A stretch of DNA of 64,000 bases from JAZBPO01 sp963691775 (GTDB lineage: Bacteria; Pseudomonadota; Gammaproteobacteria; Pseudomonadales; Azotimanducaceae). The notes under the pieces are model-generated. The model did not search any database, was not told the origin of the DNA, and saw nothing but the letters and a program-made list of their open reading frames with translations. This document shows, in pieces, positions 26,247 through 34,073 of this stretch (its first letter is position 1; every line of letters begins with the position of its first letter). The stretch covers positions 1,798,001-1,862,000 of the forward strand of contig OY829369.1 in NCBI GenBank assembly GCA_963691775.1, in the 5' to 3' direction. The translations under genes and the position numbers were made by a program.

Positions 26247-28174
26247 TGTCGCATCAGTCGGATCTGATCGCCGAGGACATCGACGCCTACCTCGCCGAGC
26301 ACGAGCGCAAGGAGATTCTCCGCTTCCTGACCTGCGGCAGCGTGGATGACGGCAAGAGCACGCTCATCGGTCGCCTCCTGCACGACTCGCGCATGATCTA
26401 CGAGGACCAGCTCGCAGCGATCAAGCAGGAAAGCGCGAAATCGGGCACCCAGGGCGACGACGTCGACCTCGCGCTGCTCGTTGACGGCCTTCAGGCTGAA
26501 CGGGAACAGGGCATCACCATCGATGTTGCCTACCGTTACTTCTCGACGACGAAGCGGAAGTTCATCATCGCGGACTGCCCGGGGCACGAGCAGTACACGC
26601 GCAACATGGTCACCGGTGCGTCGACCTGTGATGCGGCGATCATCCTCATAGATGCGCGCCAGGGCGTGCTCACGCAGACGCGGCGGCATACCTTCATAGC
26701 CTCGCTTCTCGGCATTCGGCACCTCATCGTCGCCGTCAACAAGATGGACCTCGTCGACTGGTCCGAAGCTCGCTTTGAAGAAATCCGCGCGGAGTACCTC
26801 GAGTTCGCGAATCAGCTTGCGATAGAAGACCTGCGCTTCATCCCGATCTCCGCCCTGAAGGGTGACAACGTCGTCGAACCGTCCACGCAGATGCCGTGGT
26901 TCGGGGGCTCTACGCTGATGTACCTGCTCGAGACGCTGCACGTAGGCGGCGATCGCGCGCAGACGGGCTTCCGCTTCCCCGTGCAGTGGGTGAACCGCCC
27001 GGATTCGAGTTTCCGCGGCTTCTCCGGAACGATCGCCTCGGGCGTGGTGCAACCTGGCGACGACGTCATGGTACTTCCGTCGCGCGCAACTTCACGGGTC
27101 GAGCGCATCGTGACCTACGACGGCGATCTCGAGCGCGGTCACGCGCCCCTTGCCGTCACGCTGACGCTCGAGGACGAGGTCGACGTGTCGCGGGGAGACA
27201 TGCTCGTTCATCGCGAACATCCGCCTGAGCTCCGCGACCGCTTCGACGCCACCGTCGTGTGGATGACCGACGAAGCACTCGTGCCGGAGCGCGAGTACAT
27301 CTTCAAACATACGACGAAGCAGGTGACAGGATGCGTTTCGGTCATCCGTCATCGCGTTGACGTCAACACGCTGGAGGAGCAGGTCACCCCCAGCCTTGCG
27401 CTCAATGAGATCGCGCGCTGCGAGATCCGCCTGAACCAGCAGATCGCGATCGACCGCTACGACCACAACCGCGAGACTGGCGCCTTCATCGTCGTAGACC
27501 GCATCACCAACCTCACCGTGGGCGCAGGCATGGTCTGCGACACGGGGGCCGGTCGGGCCGACGCATGGGATGCGGAGCCTACGGACACGCTCACGGCCGA
27601 AACGCGCGCAGTCTCCTCAGAAGAGCTTGCAACACGTCTCGGTCAGCGCGCGATCACGGTGCTGTTCACCGGCCTCACGGCGTCAGGCAAGACCAGCATC
27701 GCAAAGGCCGTCGAAAGGCGTCTCTTCGACGCTGGCAAGCTGGCTACCGTGGTGGACGGTCAGCAGCTCAGGGTGGGCATCTCCCGCGATCTCGGCTTCT
27801 CGGCCAGCGAGCGGTCAGAGAATCTTCGCAGGGGCGTGGAGGTGGCCCGGGTTGTGAATCAATCGGGCGTCATCGCCCTCTGCGCCTTCGTCGCGCCGCA
27901 CGAATTGCCGCGCCGGCGCGCGCGCGAGGTCGTCGGCGACGAGCGATTCCTCGAAGTGTTCGTCGATGCCCCCGTGGATGTATGCCGAGCGCGTGATGCA
28001 CGGGGCCTCTACGCCGCCGCAGATCGCGGGGAAATCGCTGACTTCCCCGGCGTATCGTCGGCCTTCGAACCGCCAACCGCGCCGGATCTTCATCTCGACA
28101 CGACCGCGACCGGGGTCGACGCCGGCGCCGATCTGGTGATCGAGCTCCTGCGCAGTAAGGGCGTGCTCACCTGA
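26246..28174 (+). CDS. cysNC: CysNC, ATP sulfurylase GTPase fused to APS kinase
   Basis: A 642-residue bifunctional protein. Residues 1-440 are the CysN GTPase, an EF-Tu relative that drives APS synthesis: G1 GSVDDGKST near 35, G3 DCPGHEQYTRNM, G4 NKMD. Residues about 465-642 are APS kinase (CysC), which makes PAPS: Walker A FTGLTASGKTS near 470 and SRDLGFSASERSENLRRG. The kinase DGD motif reads DGQ here (504-506), and the usual FISPYR reads FVAPHE. Both changes affect active-site positions, although similar variants exist in other CysNC proteins as far as I recall. Coupled to cysD. Confidence 0.95.
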   Translation: MSHQSDLIAEDIDAYLAEHERKEILRFLTCGSVDDGKSTLIGRLLHDSRMIYEDQLAAIKQESAKSGTQGDDVDLALLVDGLQAEREQGITIDVAYRYFSTTKRKFIIADCPGHEQYTRNMVTGASTCDAAIILIDARQGVLTQTRRHTFIASLLGIRHLIVAVNKMDLVDWSEARFEEIRAEYLEFANQLAIEDLRFIPISALKGDNVVEPSTQMPWFGGSTLMYLLETLHVGGDRAQTGFRFPVQWVNRPDSSFRGFSGTIASGVVQPGDDVMVLPSRATSRVERIVTYDGDLERGHAPLAVTLTLEDEVDVSRGDMLVHREHPPELRDRFDATVVWMTDEALVPEREYIFKHTTKQVTGCVSVIRHRVDVNTLEEQVTPSLALNEIARCEIRLNQQIAIDRYDHNRETGAFIVVDRITNLTVGAGMVCDTGAGRADAWDAEPTDTLTAETRAVSSEELATRLGQRAITVLFTGLTASGKTSIAKAVERRLFDAGKLATVVDGQQLRVGISRDLGFSASERSENLRRGVEVARVVNQSGVIALCAFVAPHELPRRRAREVVGDERFLEVFVDAPVDVCRARDARGLYAAADRGEIADFPGVSSAFEPPTAPDLHLDTTATGVDAGADLVIELLRSKGVLT

Positions 28175-28193
28175 TCGCATTCTATGCGCGCGT

Positions 28194-28220
28194 CGCGCGG
28201 GGGGACCGACAACCCGCGCG
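28194..28220 (+). terminator. GC hairpin after cysNC
   Basis: CGCGCGGG (28194-28201) pairs with CCCGCGCG (28213-28220) around an 11-nt loop, 20 nt after the cysNC stop. No U-tract follows, so termination is uncertain. Confidence 0.3.
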
Positions 28221-28290
28221 CAGCACATTGTCGCTCGCTTCTCGCCCTCGCTATGCTTGCAGGCCGGTTTTCTCGGACGAGGGACGCGAG

Positions 28291-28713
28291 ATGAGCGAAG
28301 CTGCGCGCGCGCCGCTGCCGGCGGTCGACTACCTGAAGATTCCGGATTCAGGCGAACCCTATCTGCAGGGCTCGAAGTGTCAGAGCTGCGGCGCCATTTT
28401 CCTCGGCACTCGACATGTCTGCTCGAAGTGCGCGGCGCGCGACGCCATGGAGACGATCCGCCTCGGCGAGACCGGCACGCTCTACAGCTACGCAATCGTG
28501 TACCGCTCCTTTCCCGGCATCGACGTGCCATTTGTCTCGGCCGTGGTGGACCTCGACGACGGCGGTACGCTTAAAGGCAATCTGGTCGATGTGGAGCCTG
28601 ACCCCGAATCGATCCCCTTCGGCATGCCTGTGAGGGTGGTGTACCGCGACGCCCTGGGCCGCAAGGACAGGGATGGCAATTCCTATCTTTCCTTCTTCTT
28701 CGTACCGGCCTGA
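28291..28713 (+). CDS. DUF35 zinc-ribbon/OB-fold partner protein
   Basis: A 140-residue protein of the DUF35 family, with a rubredoxin-like zinc ribbon (Cys30, Cys33, Cys44, Cys47 in CQSCG and CSKC) followed by an OB fold (LGETGTLYSYAIVYRSFPGI). Such proteins bind CoA thioesters and partner with thiolases or hydratases, for example the ChsH2 C-terminal domain with Ltp2 in steroid side-chain cleavage. ATG 28291 follows GAGGGACGCGAG; the longer frame from 28228 lacks support. The partner thiolase starts 26 nt downstream. Confidence 0.92.
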   Translation: MSEAARAPLPAVDYLKIPDSGEPYLQGSKCQSCGAIFLGTRHVCSKCAARDAMETIRLGETGTLYSYAIVYRSFPGIDVPFVSAVVDLDDGGTLKGNLVDVEPDPESIPFGMPVRVVYRDALGRKDRDGNSYLSFFFVPA

Positions 28714-28739
28714 CGGCTGGCCCCATCGGAGGACGTGAG

Positions 28740-29888
28740 ATGAGCGAAGACGTCTACGTAGTCGGTGTCGACATGATCAAGTTCGGCCGTTTCCCGGACC
28801 GCAGCGTTCCAGACATCGGCGCGGAAGCCGCTCTGCTGGCCCTGGACGACGCGGGTCTGACCATCAAGGACATGCAGGCCCTGTACTGCGGCAATCTTTA
28901 TCAGGCCTCTGGCATGGTCGGCCAGCGTATCCTTCAGCAAATTGGTCAGACCGGAATTCCCGTGGTCAACGTCGCGAACGCCTGCGCGACCGGTGCCACG
29001 GCCTTCAGGGAAGCGTGGATCGCCATCAAGGCCGGGGTCTACGACACCTGCCTCGCCGTTGGCGTAGAGCAGATGGGCAAGGGGCTGCTCGGGGGCGGCG
29101 GCGCCGGCGGCGGCATAGCGAAGGAGGGCCTGTTGGGCGGCGGCACCATGCCGACCGTGTTCGCCGAGGCAGGCATGGAGCACAGTCACAGGTACGGCAC
29201 GACCTTCGAGCAGTTTGCAAAGGTGTCCGTCAAGAACCACCACCATTCGACGCTGAATCCAAAGGCCATGTATCAGATCGAGACGCCCCTCGAGACGGTC
29301 ATGAACGCCGAGATGATCAGCTACCCGAACACCAAACTCATGTGCTCGGTGAACGTCGACGGCTCTGCTGCTGCAGTGCTCATGTCCGAGGAAAGGGTGA
29401 AGGCGCTCGGCCTGGGCAAGCGCGCGGTCAAGATTCGCGCCTCAGTGATGTCGTCTGATCCGTGGCAGGAGCGTGATCTAGTCATGCCGGACGTGAACTC
29501 CTGCACGCGCCTTGCGGCGCAGGAGGCATACGAGCATGCAGGCGTCGGGCCCGAGGACATCGACCTCGTCGAACTCCACGACTGCTTCGCAACCGCCGAG
29601 ATCCTCCACTACGAGAACCTCGGCCTGTGCGCGGACGGCGAGGCGGGGCGTCTCATAGACGAAGGCGCGACGGCGCTCGGCGGCCGCATCCCCGTGAACG
29701 TTTCGGGCGGCCTGCTTTCCAAGGGTCATCCGCTTGGCGCGACGGGCATCGCGAACATCTACGAGGTCACCACTCACCTGCGCGGAGAAGCGGGCAAACG
29801 GCAAGTCGAAGGGGCACGCTTCGGTATGACGCACGTGATCGGCCTCGGATCCGCCTGCGGCATACACATTCTCGAGAAAGCCGCCTGA
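28740..29888 (+). CDS. SCP-x-type thiolase / lipid-transfer-protein-like acyltransferase
   Basis: A 382-residue thiolase-superfamily enzyme of the SCP2/lipid-transfer branch. Nucleophile Cys82 lies in NVANACATGATAF, a second catalytic His280 in LVELHDCFATAEI and His330 in GGLLSKGHPLGATG. Members carry out thiolytic or retro-aldol carbon-carbon cleavage of CoA esters, often with a DUF35 partner. A glycine-rich loop (residues about 112-134, GGGGAGGGIAKEGLLGGG) is unusual. Substrate unknown: fatty, isoprenoid or sterol side chains are possible. Forms a two-gene unit with the DUF35 gene. Confidence 0.92.
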   Translation: MSEDVYVVGVDMIKFGRFPDRSVPDIGAEAALLALDDAGLTIKDMQALYCGNLYQASGMVGQRILQQIGQTGIPVVNVANACATGATAFREAWIAIKAGVYDTCLAVGVEQMGKGLLGGGGAGGGIAKEGLLGGGTMPTVFAEAGMEHSHRYGTTFEQFAKVSVKNHHHSTLNPKAMYQIETPLETVMNAEMISYPNTKLMCSVNVDGSAAAVLMSEERVKALGLGKRAVKIRASVMSSDPWQERDLVMPDVNSCTRLAAQEAYEHAGVGPEDIDLVELHDCFATAEILHYENLGLCADGEAGRLIDEGATALGGRIPVNVSGGLLSKGHPLGATGIANIYEVTTHLRGEAGKRQVEGARFGMTHVIGLGSACGIHILEKAA

Positions 29889-29928
29889 GGCTCCGCGCGG
29901 CGTCCCCGGGGGTGCCGTTCGGTCCGCC

Positions 29929-30417
29929 ATGCGCATCGGCGTCGTCTCCGATACCCACAACAATCTGCGCAATACGCGCCGCATCGTCGAATTATTCAAC
30001 GAGGCGGGCGTAGCCCGCGTCATTCACACCGGTGACATCACTCAGCCGAAGACGCTGGACGTGCTCGCGAGACTGCACGCGCCGCTGTTCGGCGTCTGGG
30101 GCAACAACGATCTTGAGGAACTCCACCGCCTTGAACCCGTCGCGGCGGCGCACGGATTCTTCTTCAGCCATCCGCCTCTGCAGCTGTACTGGAACGACCG
30201 GTCGATCATCGTTGTCCACGATCCCAGAGAATTCCAAGGCAATCTCGCCGACCATCACCAACTTGCGCTGCACGGACACACACACATGCAGGTAATCGAG
30301 CGCTCAGCGCGACGCCTGCTGTTCAACCCGGGTGAATGCGCCGGGCACATGAGCGGGCGCAACGTCGTTGGCGTCGTCGACCTGGAGCGTCTGCACCCCG
30401 AGCTGCTGTGGTTCTGA
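29929..30417 (+). CDS. YfcE/MJ0936-family metallophosphoesterase
   Basis: A 162-residue calcineurin-like phosphodiesterase. Metal ligands are visible in order: DTHNN (residues 8-12), HTGDI, GNND, VVHDP and GHTHMQ. Such enzymes hydrolyse phosphodiesters in vitro; the physiological substrate is usually unknown. ATG 29929, 40 nt after the thiolase. Ends the plus-strand group before the tRNA. Confidence 0.92.
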   Translation: MRIGVVSDTHNNLRNTRRIVELFNEAGVARVIHTGDITQPKTLDVLARLHAPLFGVWGNNDLEELHRLEPVAAAHGFFFSHPPLQLYWNDRSIIVVHDPREFQGNLADHHQLALHGHTHMQVIERSARRLLFNPGECAGHMSGRNVVGVVDLERLHPELLWF

Positions 30418-30755
30418 ACGAAGGGCGCAAGAGCACGTGATCGCTTGACCGGGCAGCGACGCCCGCCAGCGCTCAAAGTCACCATTGCCGAGGAGGAACG
30501 GCAGCCCTCGGGCGAGCACCCAACGCTGGGCCATGAGCGTGCTTCGGTGCAACCGGGCGAAGAGCGGGCAGCCGAGCGCCATGGTGAATGTGCGCTGCGA
30601 TCCCCACTCGGGCCTTGCCCTCGGCAAGCTCTTGCAGGACATGGCGGGCGGGCGCACAAGCGCCACGTACGGCAGATGGAAACACCGCCGACGCCAACAG
30701 CGGAGGGCGGGAGGCGCGCTCGCTGCGCCACCGGAGAAGGACGTGCGGCCTTCAG
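30418..30755. other. Gene-free stretch before tRNA-Pro
   Basis: About 340 nt between the phosphoesterase stop and the tRNA terminator. All six frames are Arg/Pro/Ala-rich with no recognisable domain. A minus-strand frame around 30480-30660 looks slightly protein-like (contains GNGDFERWRASLPGQ), but it has no start with a ribosome site and runs through the tRNA. I call no gene here. Confidence 0.5.
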
Positions 30756-30783
30756 ACCGCCGCCGGCATGAACCGGCGGCGGT
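30756..30783 (-). terminator. Hairpin terminator of tRNA-Pro
   Basis: An 11-bp perfect stem, ACCGCCGCCGG (30783-30773 on the minus strand) with CCGGCGGCGGT (30766-30756) and a 6-nt loop, begins 7 nt after the tRNA CCA end. Only a weak pyrimidine run follows. Confidence 0.6.
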
Positions 30784-30790
30784 TGCGAAC

Positions 30791-30867
30791 TGGTCTGGGC
30801 GGCAGGATTCGAACCTGCGACCCCGGGCACCCAAAGCCCGTGCTCTACCAGGCTGAGCTACGCCCAG
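30791..30867 (-). tRNA. tRNA-Pro (anticodon UGG)
   Basis: A 77-nt cloverleaf including the encoded CCA. Acceptor stem CTGGGCG/CGCCCAG, D-arm GCTC/GAGC, anticodon stem CGGGC/GCCCG with loop TTTGGGT (anticodon TGG), variable GGGTC, and T-arm GCAGG-TTCGAAT-CCTGC. Discriminator A. It is the only tRNA seen in the window and marks the change from core to accessory gene content. Confidence 0.97.
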
Positions 30868-30878
30868 ACGCGGCGCGG

Positions 30879-30909
30879 AGCATACATGAGCCAGTCGCTG
30901 CAGGCCCAA
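30879..30909 (-). promoter_or_regulatory. Possible tRNA-Pro promoter
   Basis: On the minus strand a TG-extended TATGCT (30884-30879) lies 11 bp ahead of the tRNA 5' end. A TTGGGC (30909-30904) stands 19 bp further up. The spacing is long, so only the -10 element is persuasive. Confidence 0.35.
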
Positions 30910-31352
30910 CCCCGTGAGGAAGATGTTTGCGCACCGCGGGCGCCGCGTGGCCATGGAGCAGGCGCCACGCGCGCTCGAGCAACAGCTCAGGCGTTCCTTG
31001 TCGCCCACAGGCGGCGCCCGCAGGACGCCGGGCGCGCGGGCCGCGACGCCCAGCCTCCATGGGGCACCCCGTGCCGAGTCGACACCTAAAGCACCGGCAT
31101 TTTGTGACGCGGTTCTCACTTCTGCGCGCAACACAACGCACGCAATCCTGACGTTCACGAATGGTTTCCAGCCAAACAGCGAAGCCTGAAGCGGCAGAAA
31201 CCTTTGAGCGCAAGGCGCCACAGTGAGCGCGTAATGCTCCCAACTCACTCATTGCATTCGAATTATGGTCTTGAATCGGGCAGAAGCAGGTGCGGTCTTC
31301 GTGTAGACTTCGCGGCCTGTGAATTTTCGTTCGCTAAACAACCGGGGGTTTC
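30910..31352. other. Intergenic leader between tRNA-Pro and TonB receptor
   Basis: About 440 nt without a convincing gene. Base composition drops in GC after about 31,100 (runs such as AACACAACGCACGCAATCC). This is presumably the regulatory region of the TonB receptor, but I could not find a well-spaced -35/-10 pair, a Fur-like box or a riboswitch. Confidence 0.5.
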
Positions 31353-34001
31353 ATGTTCCAACGCAGTCGACTCAGCACCGCGATCATCGCGGCATCCACG
31401 CTGGGTGCACCGATGGCACAGGGGGCCATCGAGGAGGTCGTCGTAACCGCGACCAAACGCAGCGCGAGCACGCAGGACATCGCGGTCGCGGTCCAGGCGC
31501 TCGGGGAAGACACGCTCGACGATCTCGGCATCACCAACTTCGACGATTACCTGATCCAGCTCCCCGGCATAACGGCCGGCGGCAGCGGCCCGGGCCAGAG
31601 CACCATCTATATCCGCGGCCTTGCCTCGACCACGCCGAACCTGACGACGGCCGGCGTTGCAGGCCTTGCACCCAACGTCGCGCTCTATCTGGATGAGCAG
31701 CCCGTGGCGCAGCCCGGCCGGAATCTCGATGTCTATGCGGCCGATCTGGCGCGCGTCGAGGTGCTTTCGGGCCCGCAAGGTACGCTCTTCGGCGCAAGCT
31801 CTCAGGCCGGCACGGTCCGCCTGATCACGAACAAACCTGACCCGACCGCCCGTTACGGCAACGTGAAGCTCGGCACTTCCTTCACGAAGGACGGCGATCC
31901 GAGCCATAACGTCGAGGCCATGCTCAACCTGCCAGTCAGTGACCGCCTGACCCTGCGCGGCGTGGTGTATGCCGACCAGCAGGGCGGCTATATCGACAAC
32001 GTCGCAGGCACGCGCGACGTCTCGCAAAGCGCGCGCTTCCGCCCGACGGGCACCGTTCGTTCGAACGGCGTTCCCGTGAACGCGAACCGCAACGGCTTCC
32101 AGGCGGGCGCCGATCTCTCGGGCGTGACCTTCCTTGAGTCGGACAATACGGCGCGCGTAGAAAGTGACTTCAACGAAGCCACCTACACGGGCGGCCGCCT
32201 GTCCGCGCTCCTCGACATGAATGAGGACTGGAGCGTACAGGTCTCCACCATGGCGCAATCGCTGGACTCGGAAGGGGTCTTCTTCGCCGACCCGAACCTC
32301 GGCGACTTCGAAGTCAGCCGCTTCCAGAACGACGAGATCGACGACGAATACGTCAACACCGCCTGGACCGTGAATGGCCGCATGGGCGATCTTGAGATCG
32401 TCTACACTGGTGCCTACACGGATCGGGAAACGGATCAGGTGGTCGACTACTCCGACTATCTCTTCGTTGGCCAGTATCTGCCCTACTACATCTGCGACAG
32501 CAGCGTGACCTATCCCGCCGCAGGCGTTGCGCCAGCTGGCGTCTGTCAGGCGCCGGACATGCTTGTGGACTCTTTCACGCGCACCGAAATCCAGACCCAC
32601 GAACTGCGCATCGCGACACCGGCGGAGAACCGCTGGCGTGCGACGGTCGGCGCCTTCTGGAGCGATCTCGAACTTGCCGAGCGCAACGACTTCACCTACC
32701 TCGGCTCGCCGTTCGCCGACACCTTCGGCCTGGTCCCGGGCACGACGCGAAACTTCGCCGAGAACTTCCCCTACCAGACCGGCTATCGCTCTGAAGACGG
32801 CCCCTTCCCGGAACCGGTCATCTTTCGCAACGACATCCGCCGGACCGATGAGCAGTTCGGCGTCTTCGGCGAGGTCTCCCTCGACGTCACCGAAAAGGTA
32901 GAACTCACGGTCGGTGGCCGCTACTACGACATCGAGGTGGACTTCGAGGGCAGCGCGAACGGCTCGTTCTGCAACTCTTTCGGCCCGGACGCGCAGAAGT
33001 TCGGAACCGACATCAGCGATCTCTACAACGCAGACGGCCAGTTCACTTATCGCGGCTCACAGGGGGGCAGCGTTTGTGCCACGCCGGTGACCTTCACTGC
33101 AGGCACGAGCGCGGCCGACATCCAGAACGATCCGCGCCTCGCTCAGCCGCTGACGGACGCACAGACCGCTCAGGTAGTGAATGCGCTGACCGCTCCCAAC
33201 ACCGCCGAGACAAACGGCTTCATCGGCAAGGTCAGCTTGTCCTACGCGCCGAACAACGATCAGCTCTGGTACGTCACCTTCTCGCAGGGCTTCCGGCCGG
33301 GGCTCCTGAACCGCCCTGGCGGCGCCCCGGGACCGAACGGCTTCACCGTACCCTTCGAACTCGACACGGACGAGGTCGTGAACTACGAGCTCGGCTGGAA
33401 GCTGGACCTGCTGGACGGCACCTTACGGCTCAACGGCAACGCGTTCTTCGTCGACATCAGCGAGCTGCAGACAACGATCTTCGACCCGTCCATCGCCAAC
33501 CTGTTCTTCTCGGACAATGCGGCAGATGCGGAGATTCGCGGTATCGAGGGTGACTTCATCTGGACGCCCGCTTCGGCCGAGGGTCTGACCCTCTCCGGCG
33601 GCTTCTCGATCCTCGACACCGAGATCACCGAGGTGCTGACGCCGACCAACGACGTCAACGAAGGTGATGAGCTCGCCTTCGCGCCGGAATTCCAAGCGAC
33701 GCTACGCGCACGCTACGAGTGGAACATGCGCGACGGCATGATCGCGCACGTCATGCCCCACGTGGCGTACTCCGACGAGGCATTCAGCGACATCATCACG
33801 ATCAATCGCGACAAGATGGACGCCTGGGTCCTCGTCGGCGTGACTGCCGGCGTGAGCAAGGACAACTGGTCGGCCGAGCTGTTCATCGACAATCTGTTCG
33901 ATGAGCAGGCAGAGATCGCCCGCAACTACGTCAACGACGTGGAGCGCGCGACCTATGCCCGCCCGCTCACCGGTGGAGTCCGGGTATCCTTCGGCTTCTA
34001 A
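31353..34001 (+). CDS. TonB-dependent outer-membrane receptor
   Basis: An 882-residue outer-membrane transporter driven by TonB-ExbBD. Signal peptide at residues 1-24 (ending APMAQG), TonB box region EEVVVTATKRS, plug domain (about 40-165) with IYIRGLAST and VEVLSGPQGTLFGASSQAGTVRL, then a 22-strand barrel ending in the TonB-receptor-like VRVSFGF. It is of the type common in marine and steroid- or glycan-using gammaproteobacteria; the substrate cannot be read. Followed by a strong intrinsic terminator, then a TPR-sulfotransferase. Four Cys residues in two barrel loops (near 378-400 and 540-580) might form disulfides. Confidence 0.94.
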   Translation: MFQRSRLSTAIIAASTLGAPMAQGAIEEVVVTATKRSASTQDIAVAVQALGEDTLDDLGITNFDDYLIQLPGITAGGSGPGQSTIYIRGLASTTPNLTTAGVAGLAPNVALYLDEQPVAQPGRNLDVYAADLARVEVLSGPQGTLFGASSQAGTVRLITNKPDPTARYGNVKLGTSFTKDGDPSHNVEAMLNLPVSDRLTLRGVVYADQQGGYIDNVAGTRDVSQSARFRPTGTVRSNGVPVNANRNGFQAGADLSGVTFLESDNTARVESDFNEATYTGGRLSALLDMNEDWSVQVSTMAQSLDSEGVFFADPNLGDFEVSRFQNDEIDDEYVNTAWTVNGRMGDLEIVYTGAYTDRETDQVVDYSDYLFVGQYLPYYICDSSVTYPAAGVAPAGVCQAPDMLVDSFTRTEIQTHELRIATPAENRWRATVGAFWSDLELAERNDFTYLGSPFADTFGLVPGTTRNFAENFPYQTGYRSEDGPFPEPVIFRNDIRRTDEQFGVFGEVSLDVTEKVELTVGGRYYDIEVDFEGSANGSFCNSFGPDAQKFGTDISDLYNADGQFTYRGSQGGSVCATPVTFTAGTSAADIQNDPRLAQPLTDAQTAQVVNALTAPNTAETNGFIGKVSLSYAPNNDQLWYVTFSQGFRPGLLNRPGGAPGPNGFTVPFELDTDEVVNYELGWKLDLLDGTLRLNGNAFFVDISELQTTIFDPSIANLFFSDNAADAEIRGIEGDFIWTPASAEGLTLSGGFSILDTEITEVLTPTNDVNEGDELAFAPEFQATLRARYEWNMRDGMIAHVMPHVAYSDEAFSDIITINRDKMDAWVLVGVTAGVSKDNWSAELFIDNLFDEQAEIARNYVNDVERATYARPLTGGVRVSFGF

Positions 34002-34029
34002 CCGGAAGCCGGGCTCCCAGGCAGGACCA

Positions 34030-34059
34030 AGCGCCCCTCTTCAGGGGCGCTCTTGTTTT
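34030..34059 (+). terminator. Intrinsic terminator after the TonB receptor
   Basis: A 9-bp stem AGCGCCCCT (34030-34038) / AGGGGCGCT (34043-34051) with a CTTC tetraloop, followed by CTTGTTTT. This is the clearest rho-independent terminator in the window. It lies 28 nt after the receptor stop. Confidence 0.88.
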
Positions 34060-34073
34060 CGGCCGCGGAGTTC

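Noticed and set aside
30304..31248. Minus-strand 314-codon open frame across the tRNA
   Set aside because: It runs straight through tRNA-Pro and its hairpin, lacks a ribosome site and shows no domain.
34053..34073. TTG start for the sulfotransferase
   Set aside because: It lies within the U-run of the preceding terminator and has no ribosome site; ATG 34074 fits better.
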